From Parietichytrium sp. I65-24A (Eukaryota > Sar > Bigyra > Thraustochytrida > Thraustochytriidae): a stretch of DNA of 64,000 nt. A program made the translations under genes and the position numbers. Of this stretch, positions 56,113 through 64,000 are shown in pieces (the first letter of the stretch is position 1; the number at the start of each line of letters is the position of its first letter). The notes beneath the pieces are model-generated. The model did not search any database. It saw only the letters and a program-made list of their open reading frames with translations, and was not told the DNA's origin. The stretch spans positions 124,001 through 188,000 of the forward strand of contig BLSF01000002.1 in assembly GCA_012862575.1 (NCBI GenBank). The letters run 5' to 3'.

Positions 56113-57660
56113 TCAATTATCGTTCATTCTTGAGCGCTCTATTTTGATCTGATGTAGGACGTGAGGCCTGTGTCCAAAGCCGCACACCTGGATAACTCTC
56201 TCGTTCAAGTTGTCAGGCGTCAATGCCGACACCCCTGCCAAGACTAGGGCGTCGTCTTCCTCATCGGCTTCCCTTGTTTCCAGGGCTGTCTTGGTATGCA
56301 GCAGTTTGGCTGCCTCCCGGGAACCTTTCACCTTGGAAGCTGTGCGGAGCGCCATGCCCCGTAGAAAAGCCTCGATAATCTCGGTCTTGCGATCGAAAAA
56401 GTCGAGAGCAGCCATGCCTTTAGCCAGCTCCGTCGCATCGATGAGAGCCTGGTTTGCGCCCTGGCCTTTAAAAGGGGTCATGCAGTGCGCGGCGTCACCA
56501 AGGAGCACAACCGACCCATCGCCGAGGTTGTGCTCTCGAAGAGCTTGGCTCAAAACATCATAATCTAGCTCGGGTCGATCGTATACAGGGTGTCCGGATA
56601 GCAAAGTGGCAGATGTTTTCGACAGCAGCTCGGGGATTGGTGCGTGCCAGTTTCCGCATCGTCGAATGGCCTCCTCCTTTAAAGATTCGCTCGATGTACA
56701 AATTGCGCGAGCTTCCTCCTCGCTTTCTACTGGGAAAGACAGCTGCCACATAATAGAGTCCTTACCGGCCAGCGCAGGGTCCGAGTGAATGTCGATGCCA
56801 TGCGCGCTGGTGAATGGCATGGAATATATTCTCGTTTCCCCGTCCATGGTTTCACAGACCCGCTCATGGGTTAGCGCATGCCGAACAGGTGCAATCCCCA
56901 GCACCACAACGCATCCTAGATAGTTCAATGGGTCACCCAACACCTTTTGCCGAAGAGTAGAAAAGATGCCATCCGAAGCAACGACCATGTCAAACTCTCT
57001 CCGGGAGCCATCCGAGAGGTGCACCTGGACTGGGCCACAGGTTGCAGAATCGCGACTCGCGTCCATAACTCGAATGCCCCAGTGCGTCTTCACATTGAGC
57101 GGCTGCGCACTCTCCTCGATTGCATTCATGAGCATATACCTCAGATGCTGTCTGGGAATGTGACAGTTGAACCGGCCTTTGCCATTAAATTTTCCTTTCT
57201 TCTTCTTGCTATACTGCTCGCCTTCCTCAAAATATTTTGAAAACTCAGAGCCAAAATAGCCAAGAATCTTCCCATTTTGATCGAACGCAAAATGTGACGT
57301 GGATGGTGTATCCCCCGGTATTTCTAGATTAAAGTATTTCATCGCGTTGAACCCTTGTTGCAGTGTGAGCCCGTACCCTTGCTTGCGCTCCTCAAACGAC
57401 CCATCCTTTTCGAACACTTCCACGCTAAATCCCAGCCGCGCCAGCGCCAGTGCGCTGGCAAATCCCCCAATTCCGGCGCCGGCCACTGCGACCCGGAACC
57501 TTTTGCGCCGCTCTCGAATTCGAGCCTCTTTCCCCTCCATTTCCTCCCGCTGCATGTTCTCCCGCTCACACATTTGGCACGGAATCCGTCGCCCTGCCCG
57601 GTTCGACTTCTCGAACCAGCCTCTTCCGCCGCACCGCCAGCAGCTCTTCGGCCGGTCCAT
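56113..57660 (-). CDS. FAD-dependent monooxygenase with N-terminal CxxC pair
   Basis: 515 residues, ATG at 57658-57660. The Rossmann FAD motif GAGIGG (61-66) and its glutamate (VEVFEKD), the VVASDGIFSTLR DG-type motif and the LGDAAHCMTPFKGQGANQAL GD motif occur at normal spacing for aromatic-ring or salicylate-type flavin hydroxylases and zeaxanthin-epoxidase-like enzymes. The N-terminal 31 residues carry two CxxC pairs (C7, C10, C28, C31) around CWRCGGRGW. This resembles a small DnaJ-like zinc knuckle, an addition not usual in the family. No membrane segment is seen. The substrate is not predictable. The start is upstream of the CxxC region, so the knuckle is part of the same single exon. 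Confidence 0.85.
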   Translation of the reverse strand: MDRPKSCWRCGGRGWFEKSNRAGRRIPCQMCERENMQREEMEGKEARIRERRKRFRVAVAGAGIGGFASALALARLGFSVEVFEKDGSFEERKQGYGLTLQQGFNAMKYFNLEIPGDTPSTSHFAFDQNGKILGYFGSEFSKYFEEGEQYSKKKKGKFNGKGRFNCHIPRQHLRYMLMNAIEESAQPLNVKTHWGIRVMDASRDSATCGPVQVHLSDGSRREFDMVVASDGIFSTLRQKVLGDPLNYLGCVVVLGIAPVRHALTHERVCETMDGETRIYSMPFTSAHGIDIHSDPALAGKDSIMWQLSFPVESEEEARAICTSSESLKEEAIRRCGNWHAPIPELLSKTSATLLSGHPVYDRPELDYDVLSQALREHNLGDGSVVLLGDAAHCMTPFKGQGANQALIDATELAKGMAALDFFDRKTEIIEAFLRGMALRTASKVKGSREAAKLLHTKTALETREADEEDDALVLAGVSALTPDNLNERVIQVCGFGHRPHVLHQIKIERSRMNDN

Positions 57661-58234
57661 CTTCGTGTCCTCGCGACGTACGATATTTGTGTCCTCGCGC
57701 TCGGCGGTTCCGGTTCCTGTTCTGCGTCCCGTTCCGCGACCTGGTTTCCGGAACCCACCTGGACCACCAGTGTCGCACTAGGACACGCCTGCTTACACTT
57801 ACGCGGAACTACAAAGAACAAAAAAGAACGAGCCGAAGGAGCTGCTTATCCGTTCACCCCCAAGGTGATCATCGATTTAGGTGCCCGCCGAGACTTGGAT
57901 CGCCTAGCGGTTTAGTAAGGAGGGCCTAGCGAAATATGTCGAAATTTGGCGAAATTTGGCGCATTTTTCGGGTGGTGAAATGTGTGTGTTCGTGTTGACT
58001 GACATGTGAATGAATAAATGCATGATAACTTTTTCTTGCCTGAACACTGAACACGGAAAGGTGTTGGCGCTTGGCGCACTCTTGAGCCGGAAGAAGGAAG
58101 TGGCCACAACTCGCCGGAAAAGAGGACGCAGTTGAGGGCCAAACAAGGACGGCGGTTGCCCGGAAGTCCGATAGTGGAGAGGGGAAAGCGGAGGTCGAAC
58201 GAACCACACGTGTGAGTCCCTGCGGCGTGAGGAA
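57661..58234. other. Divergent promoter region, FAD monooxygenase / dynein-stalk-like gene
   Basis: About 570 bp. CGCGACGTACG-type words lie near the monooxygenase start; no repeat array as clear as those of other pairs was noticed, and no gene was recognised. Confidence 0.45.
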
Positions 58235-59755
58235 ATGACAATGACAATGCAAGGGTCGTTTGGAGTCTTGCAGCACGAAGAAGAGAGTGCTAGCGCGGCG
58301 AAACAGCGTCGGGACCAGGTGGTGAGCAAGCCTGCGGAACCTGCGGAAGGGATTTTAGTGCAGCATGGGAAAGTCAAAAAGCTAAAAGGTGGGAGGAAGG
58401 TTCAAGCGCACGTCGCGGCAGTGAGGGGGAATGGGGATATTTTATCTGTTATTGAGATGCTACAGCAGGAGGACGCGTGGGGAGACGTTGCGCACTGGCC
58501 TTTTGCCATACGGTATCTCCGGGACAGCGTGGAAACGAGCTCTTGCAATGTTAATCAGGAGGCATCCGTCGCAACATGGTCATCTAGCCCGCGGCTGGGC
58601 GATGAAATTGCCGAGGAAAGCTCTTCCTTCTCAATAAAGGCAGATGTGGTCGGTGCCGCCGACGATGGTGGCTGCATTGGCGTGGGCTCAAAAATATTGC
58701 ATTTGCTCGAGAGATGGGAGATCTTCAACGTTGGAGTTGTAATTACAATATGGCAAGGTGACGCGCCGAAAACTTCAATGGGCTCCATGGGCTCCTTTTT
58801 CAGATCAGTCATTGACTGCACTAAAGAAGCACTAGAGCAGTGTTTTCTTGAGACCATGGCTGATCGCGTTCCAGACTTGTCAAGGGAATCTGTGGTAAAC
58901 TATTTCAAAACGCAATGCTCAGACTCGTGTGTCCCTCCAGCAGACTTTTCTTCTCTGTCGCTGGTGGCGTCAATCATCCTTGACCAGGGCTCGAGTTCAC
59001 AAATTGTGCCATATAAATCATCTTCACTGCAGATTGAAAACTCTGCCCCGACTAAGCGGGAAGCGATGGCGTTCGGGGCATGCCTATTTGCGGAAGACAT
59101 GGGAGAAGATTGGAGCGGTAGACAACAAAAGTTTGAAGGGAAAAGGGTTGCGTTGCCGCAGAATCACTACATGCATGGCCGGGAAATCGCGGGAAACAAA
59201 GGTCACGGAATGCACGAGGAGTTTCTGAAAATTATATCCACACCTCCGCAGTTCACGGCGGAGGAGATTCGTGAGCTCAGGTCCATTACGAAACCACCAG
59301 CAAATATGGCTGCAGTGTTTGGGCAGGTTGCCGTGTTGCTTGGCGAAACGGCCACGGATTGGCTGAGTATCCGGCCCCTCTTTCGTGCCTCCAATCTGGA
59401 GCAACGAATGAAGGAGATTATCATCTCTAGAACTGTTGCCGCTCAATTAGACAACTGGATCCGAGAGAACGTCCCTTCCCTGAAGCATCGGGGTGATATT
59501 TTCAAAGGCTCTCCCATCACAGGCAAGGCCATGGACTGGATTCTATCCGTAGGGGCGTGCACGTCGGGAGCGCGTCTTTCTGCTGAGTCCTCGAGGCAGG
59601 ATGCAGCGAAACCCATAAGAGACTCGCCCCGCCGACGCAACCCTCCAAGACGCGCTCAAGCACCAATGCGCCCTGCAGAAAAGTCGACACGGCCCGCCAA
59701 CTTTTCCACTAAAAGGATGGCTGCAAGCCCGTGTGCCACACCTTCCATGTGGTGA
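58235..59755 (+). CDS. Protein with isolated dynein heavy chain stalk/MTBD-like domain
   Basis: 506 residues; ATG at 58235 (a second in-frame ATG follows two codons later). Residues about 340-440 read like the end of a dynein stalk and its microtubule-binding region: EIRELRSITKPPANMAAVFG, VAVLLGETATDWLSIRPLF, SNLEQRMKEI, WIRENVPSLKHRGDIF and PITGKAMDWILSV. This matches the heavy chain EIKSxxxPPxxV...DWxxxKxxL...FxPExVxxxSxAxxxLxxWV pattern. No AAA+ domain follows or precedes it. The N-terminal 330 residues have no recognised domain. The C-terminus is basic and disordered. It might bind microtubules or act as a decoy or adaptor for dynein. The assignment rests on pattern, not on a strong score. 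Confidence 0.55.
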   Translation: MTMTMQGSFGVLQHEEESASAAKQRRDQVVSKPAEPAEGILVQHGKVKKLKGGRKVQAHVAAVRGNGDILSVIEMLQQEDAWGDVAHWPFAIRYLRDSVETSSCNVNQEASVATWSSSPRLGDEIAEESSSFSIKADVVGAADDGGCIGVGSKILHLLERWEIFNVGVVITIWQGDAPKTSMGSMGSFFRSVIDCTKEALEQCFLETMADRVPDLSRESVVNYFKTQCSDSCVPPADFSSLSLVASIILDQGSSSQIVPYKSSSLQIENSAPTKREAMAFGACLFAEDMGEDWSGRQQKFEGKRVALPQNHYMHGREIAGNKGHGMHEEFLKIISTPPQFTAEEIRELRSITKPPANMAAVFGQVAVLLGETATDWLSIRPLFRASNLEQRMKEIIISRTVAAQLDNWIRENVPSLKHRGDIFKGSPITGKAMDWILSVGACTSGARLSAESSRQDAAKPIRDSPRRRNPPRRAQAPMRPAEKSTRPANFSTKRMAASPCATPSMW

Positions 59756-60986
59756 AAATGTGCGTGTGCATGTCAAACCAGATGGCCGGCCTTGTTTCTT
59801 GTCCTTGCTCTTTACTGTTTAAAATTTCACTCTGCGTTGAAGCACATGTTGTCATCTTCACTTCCGGCTGCTTCTTCTGAAGGGCAAAATATTCCCTTCA
59901 CTTGTTTCCCAAATATGGTGCGATGGACTGGCCTTCGTTCCCCGAACCCCTGAAGGAAAGCGCTTGATCCTGGTGGCGTACCTCTACTTGTTCGCCTCTA
60001 TGGAACATCGCCAAGGGCAACGAAGCGACGTCTTTGTTTGCAACTGTCCAAAACATCATCCAACATGCCGCAGCACGCATCAAGACTCCAAATTGCTCTA
60101 GTTCTTGCCGAAAACAATATCCATCTTTCGGAAGTCCAGCTCTTGATCACCGAGAACCCTCCACGCCGCGCAGAAGCGCACCTCTGAACTGAGCTGATTT
60201 GCTCATCTTCATCTTCTTCATCTTCATCATCATCATCATCATCATGCCTCGTAAGTTTTTTTCCCCACTTCGATTCCACTCGCGTCCTACCTCTACTACC
60301 AAAGTAGACTAGGAGCGCAGTATCCTCCCAAAGATCTGGTTCCTATGAACCACTTATACGGCACTACCGCCCTATTCCTCACAATAGTACCCCACAATTC
60401 TAACGACTCCTCCTACACGATCCGATTAGCAACCTTATTCCACCCACCGGTAGCTCCACTTAGCGCGCCCGTCTACGGTCCAGGAGTCGAGGACCAGACA
60501 TAAGACCTTCGTTTCTTTTGTTTCTTTTGTTGTTTGTTGTTTTTTTAGCTAAAAGTTTGTTTCGTTTCTTTTTAGTTTGTTAGTTTCTCTCTTTCTCTCT
60601 TTCTCTCTTTCTCTCTGTGTCTGCGCGGACGGGCCTCCACTCAGAAGCGTTTCACCGCGAAACCGTCGCACCGCAGCGCCCATCACACGCCCGGCCACGA
60701 AGCGCAGAGTGTCAAGTACGAAGTGGACAAGCGCGTGGCGTGGCGCGTAGCGCGAGGGCCATCATCCTACGCGACGCAGTAGCGAGCGCGGAGAAGTGTG
60801 CGGTTTGCGGTTTAGTTGTGCGGTTAAAGTGCGGTGCTGTGCACTTTGGCGCTCGGGTGACAAGTTGGTCGGTTAAGGTAGTTGGTGGGTGCGGCGCAGG
60901 AGGACTGACAGACCGTTGCGGCGCTGCGGGAAGAGGGCGGGAATATCTGGCTTGCCAGGGCGGCAGTAGCGCAGGCAAGCTAGAAG
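59756..60986. other. Region upstream of MED14
   Basis: About 1.2 kb. It contains ATC/CATCTT repeats (60205-60246), T-rich sequence, a CTCTCTTT array (60585-60616) and GC-rich leader DNA before the start. A 160-codon frame (60617-61099) overlaps MED14 in another frame and lacks a domain. Confidence 0.5.
60585..60616 (+). repeat. Tandem (CTCTCTTT)n array
   Basis: Three to four 8-bp units lie about 370 bp upstream of the MED14 start. Confidence 0.8.
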
Positions 60987-63900
60987 ATGGCAGCTCCAGT
61001 GGCAAAAGTGGAGCTGGGCGTGCTCGTTCGGAAGGCTTGTTTCACAGCGTCACAAGAGCTGGAGAAGCTGGCGAGCACAATGGTGGAAGTTATGGATAAT
61101 GACACGAAGAAGCGGCTCTTGGTGGTGTTCTTCAAAAACATTAGACATAGACTGATCAAGCTGTTGGCTGTGGTCAAATGGTGCATGCGACATGGCGCGT
61201 TGGTGGACGAGATGCTGGTGCTCGTACAGGACTACGCGGCCACCGAGATTCGGGTGTTTGAGGCCGTTGGGTTGATGCGCCGTAGTGCGTCCACTCTTCG
61301 CGTGGCGAGGGCGCCTGCGTACGACATCACAACCGCCCTCGACGTGCTAAGTTCCGGAACTTATCTGAAGCTTCCCCGTATTATTGCGCAGCTTTCAGGC
61401 AACCCGCGTTTAGACGACCGACTGCCTGAGATGGATGAAGCGGAAACGCTGCGTAAACTTGAACAATATATTCTGGACAGGCTCTTGCTAGGCGGGGTGC
61501 CACCGCAATTCACGGATATTAAAGTTCTAGAGGGGACATTGATTTGCACCGTTGAACACGAATTTGAGGTGACTCTGACGTTGTCTGGATCGTCGATGGA
61601 GTCTCCTTGGGTAGTCTTGCAGGTGGAGGTGTTTGTTGAGGGTCAGAGCACAGGCTTGAGACAGGTCCAAAGCGGCACTACGCGCAGGGGCGTGCTAGTG
61701 CACTTTGACTACGACCCAAACTCTAAGGACGAAGATGAAAGCGACTCAGAAGAGTCTGCAGAGGACGTCTCAGAGATGGTCGTGGATACGAAAAATTCCT
61801 CCACCGGGGCCAGTGACGCGATGCAAGTCGACGAAGGAAATAGTGACAATATCGACCGCCTCCCTGCAGATAGCGGGAAACGAAAGCGAAGAAAAATCTC
61901 CGCACAGGCTCGTGATGCCTCGTCTGCATTTCGCCCAAAAAAGTTTGCGGTGTTTTACCTTCTCAAAATTCTGCAGCAGGCGCTGTTGAAATCGAAGACC
62001 CCATTGGTGGACCTATACCATGTGATGCATAAATTTTGTGCGTCGCTTTCGATCAAAACGTTGGGAGCTCAGGCGCGAGAGCTCACGGAGAATCACTGGA
62101 AAGCCGGGGTTCTCCACGTTAGCACCCCAAAGCCAGATACTCTCGAGCTTCGGCACTGGTCGGACCCGTGCACTCTGTGCATCAAGTACGATCCTGCTGA
62201 GCGGGAGGGGCAGCTTTATGTGGAATTAGATCCTCCCATCGACACTGCAAATTGCAGGTCCATGATAGCCATGGCTCTGAACAAAGCCCCGCCTTCTCAC
62301 CGACGGAGAGAGCTTGTGTTGAATAGTGACGATCGAACTTCGTCTGATCTTGCCAATCACAAACAAGGATCAAGCGGCCTCTTTGTCGACGGCCTGTGTC
62401 CGTCTCAACTGAATGTGGAGAAGGTTCTCTTGCTTGGGGCGCTCGCGCACGCAGAGGGCCGCCTTAATCAACTTGGCATGGCGCTAGACCACATTCTTTT
62501 CGAGGCAGAAATTGGCGCCGACACGTCGGTGCGCAAAGCAAACTCTGCGCACATGTGGCTGCCGCGATTCAAGCACACAATGAGTATTTTAACTGAGGAG
62601 AATCACGTCGCTCTGCACATCGACTTGCCCGTCCAGCGTTACCTTCGAGTAACCGTGGAGATGCGCACTGGCGACTTTATTCTTAACCTTGTTAGGCATA
62701 GCACTGGCACCGCGCTTTTGCAAACTGGAGATTCCCATCAGACCTCCAGGCAGTGGGGCAGCTCAAAGGACCTTAGCCTCATAAGCTCCGCTGAGAAGGC
62801 TGTCAATGATGCTCTGCGATCCGACAAAATTTCTGGTGCTGCTCAGCATCTTGCAGAACTTCTTACACTCTTGGCCACGCATTCGATACTGGAGTCCTTT
62901 GAGTTGGCTGCGGAGACAGAGCAGATGGCATATCAGCGGTCTTGTCCATTTATCATTGGAGCCGAAGGTGTCGGTCCCGACTCCAGTTCTTTGCGTGACA
63001 GCATTCCGTGTCTCTTCGTACGTTTGCACTCCTGGGATAACTTGGAGTATTTTCTGGGCATGTGCGGACGTGGCTGTGCAAAGAGGCTGTTTCCTGGCCA
63101 CCCAATTTTTGCGGAAGAAGACGTCGTTCTCGCTAACGCTTCCAAGTCCGTAGACGTGAGCCTCCCATCAAATCAATTTGACTGGTTTGTCCTGGCTGGG
63201 CCGTTCTCCAGGTCGGTGACTATGAACCTGTCACAGATTCGCATTGGGAAGCCTTTCAATAATATTTCGGAGAACTTTTCCTCCGATGCCACTGTGAAGG
63301 TCATGTTCGATCACGTCCTTCATGAAGCGCGACATCAAGCCATGGATCTCCGAATGTCCAAGTTCTTAGATCACTTTAGAGAGGACACTGGCTTGGTGGC
63401 TCTCTCAACTGGAGCGCGATCAATACAGATCCGTGTGACGCCTCAAATGTCTGGGTTGGTGTCAAGAGCCTTTTTCAGCCCGACTGTGGTGATTGTGTTT
63501 CATGCAGAGGTTCTCGGCTTTGATGTGTCAATTAAGCGTTCGGAACAAGAAACTAGGAAGGTGCATAGCCTGCCGATTGGGTCCAAAAGGCCAGACCTTG
63601 ATTTGATCTTTGCATTGAGCGGAACGATCAAGTACAACGAGGAAGGGCTGTGTCTCCAGTACCGGTCCGAAGAGGATGACTCGAATGGGATGGACCAGAC
63701 AACCAAAGTCGAAACTTCATTTCAAATGATATCTGCGTCCCCGTTCGCGCCTACAAGTACGCCGGGAATTCCGCTGACACCTGGGCTGCCACTCACACCA
63801 GCTCCAAACGGCATGGAAGGGCGCGGGCAAGCTCGCTTGCCCATTCGTAAGCTTCGAAACGGTACATACGTGTCAAAAGCGTCTTCTCTGCACGACTTTA

Positions 63901-64000
63901 GCGATTTATCTGCTCTCAATATGGATTTGGTTTCTGCTGCCAAGATGGAGATCTTTTGTCAGTGCCTTTTGAACGCAAGAATGCCTGGATCTGAGGATAT
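60987..64000 (+). CDS. MED14: MED14 (RGR1) Mediator subunit, 3' partial
   Basis: The frame is open from ATG 60987 to the window end (1004 codons and two bases), with no stop or intron seen. Residues 8-200 match the MED14 N-terminal domain: VELGVLVRKACFTASQELEK, the KKRLLVVFFKNIRHRLIKLL helix, LAVVKWCMRHGAL, APAYDITTALDVLSSGTYLKL, and LRKLEQYILDRLLLGGVPPQF followed by a FEVTLTL strand. An acidic segment and an NLS-like GKRKRRK (about 296-302) follow, and then long alpha/beta sequence. A Pro/Thr stretch (TSTPGIPLTPGLPLTP) lies near 920-940. MED14 is the backbone linking head, middle and tail of the Mediator complex that contacts RNA polymerase II. It is nuclear. The N-terminus begins just before the conserved helices, so the start is well supported. 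Confidence 0.85.
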   Translation, partial: MAAPVAKVELGVLVRKACFTASQELEKLASTMVEVMDNDTKKRLLVVFFKNIRHRLIKLLAVVKWCMRHGALVDEMLVLVQDYAATEIRVFEAVGLMRRSASTLRVARAPAYDITTALDVLSSGTYLKLPRIIAQLSGNPRLDDRLPEMDEAETLRKLEQYILDRLLLGGVPPQFTDIKVLEGTLICTVEHEFEVTLTLSGSSMESPWVVLQVEVFVEGQSTGLRQVQSGTTRRGVLVHFDYDPNSKDEDESDSEESAEDVSEMVVDTKNSSTGASDAMQVDEGNSDNIDRLPADSGKRKRRKISAQARDASSAFRPKKFAVFYLLKILQQALLKSKTPLVDLYHVMHKFCASLSIKTLGAQARELTENHWKAGVLHVSTPKPDTLELRHWSDPCTLCIKYDPAEREGQLYVELDPPIDTANCRSMIAMALNKAPPSHRRRELVLNSDDRTSSDLANHKQGSSGLFVDGLCPSQLNVEKVLLLGALAHAEGRLNQLGMALDHILFEAEIGADTSVRKANSAHMWLPRFKHTMSILTEENHVALHIDLPVQRYLRVTVEMRTGDFILNLVRHSTGTALLQTGDSHQTSRQWGSSKDLSLISSAEKAVNDALRSDKISGAAQHLAELLTLLATHSILESFELAAETEQMAYQRSCPFIIGAEGVGPDSSSLRDSIPCLFVRLHSWDNLEYFLGMCGRGCAKRLFPGHPIFAEEDVVLANASKSVDVSLPSNQFDWFVLAGPFSRSVTMNLSQIRIGKPFNNISENFSSDATVKVMFDHVLHEARHQAMDLRMSKFLDHFREDTGLVALSTGARSIQIRVTPQMSGLVSRAFFSPTVVIVFHAEVLGFDVSIKRSEQETRKVHSLPIGSKRPDLDLIFALSGTIKYNEEGLCLQYRSEEDDSNGMDQTTKVETSFQMISASPFAPTSTPGIPLTPGLPLTPAPNGMEGRGQARLPIRKLRNGTYVSKASSLHDFSDLSALNMDLVSAAKMEIFCQCLLNARMPGSED

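Noticed and set aside
60617-61099. 160-codon frame before MED14
   Set aside because: It overlaps MED14 in another frame and lies in GC-rich leader DNA; MED14's conserved N-terminus explains the coding potential.
1-64000. Virus-like or retrotransposon sequence, CRISPR arrays, rRNA, plastid or mitochondrial segments
   Set aside because: None were recognised: no reverse transcriptase, integrase, capsid or transposase motifs, no long terminal repeats and no organelle genes were seen on reading both strands.

Overview
This is nuclear DNA of a eukaryotic microbe with compact, mostly single-exon genes. About 25 protein genes can be supported on both strands, in alternating convergent pairs (3' gaps of roughly 160-500 bp) and divergent pairs (0.5-1.5 kb) that share short-repeat-rich control regions. 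Introns are few and small: two (87 and 83 bp) in an ABI-like gene and one candidate (246 bp) in the leader of RPL41, all with GT/AG ends and CTAAC or CTGAC branch-like motifs. No rRNA, tRNA, CRISPR array, transposon or virus-like element was recognised.

Organism: the gene set suggests a ciliated, Golgi-rich protist. It includes a nexin-dynein regulatory complex 8 (EFCAB2-like) homolog and a protein with an isolated dynein-stalk-like domain. It also includes a GABA-B-type class C receptor, a tetraspanin-like protein, an ABI-like protein, a ROCO GTPase and two Golgi-type glycosyltransferases. No gene here requires a plastid. A stramenopile, for example a thraustochytrid-like labyrinthulean, fits best, but this is inference from gene content and intron poverty.

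Layout. 0-17 kb: tail of an unknown gene, tetraspanin-like gene, GLE1 (mRNA export), PP2C phosphatase, IWR1-like protein with ankyrin repeats, spliced ABI-like gene, GT4-type glycosyltransferase, importin alpha, secreted purple acid phosphatase. 17-33 kb: a small membrane protein candidate, a ROCO protein with a TIR-like C-terminus, a 4-kb gene-poor stretch, F-box/RCC1 protein, BNR-repeat type I membrane protein, GT77-like glycosyltransferase. 33-45 kb: a 5-phosphatase-like protein with altered catalytic residues and a CaaX box, TAF11, AAR2, MFS transporter, DRC8-like EF-hand protein, and a four-copy FY/KYG repeat protein. 45-64 kb: a 3.2-kb gene-poor stretch, class C GPCR with an unusual ectodomain, a two-domain HtrL/GT11 glycosyltransferase, RPL41, FAD monooxygenase, dynein-stalk-like protein, and the first 1004 codons of MED14.

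Themes. Gene expression genes are frequent (GLE1, IWR1-like, importin alpha, TAF11, AAR2, RPL41, MED14). Signalling and surface genes form a second group (GPCR, ROCO-TIR, PP2C, 5-phosphatase-like, tetraspanin-like, MFS). Points most worth a second look are: the ROCO-TIR protein, which shares a roughly 45-residue FY...KYG module with a repeat protein 25 kb away; the class C GPCR with LamG, FBXL4-type discoidin and tandem-95 elements; the inositol-phosphatase-like protein lacking three metal-site acids; a recurrent 17-bp intergenic palindrome; and unit-specific short tandem repeats just upstream of many start codons.
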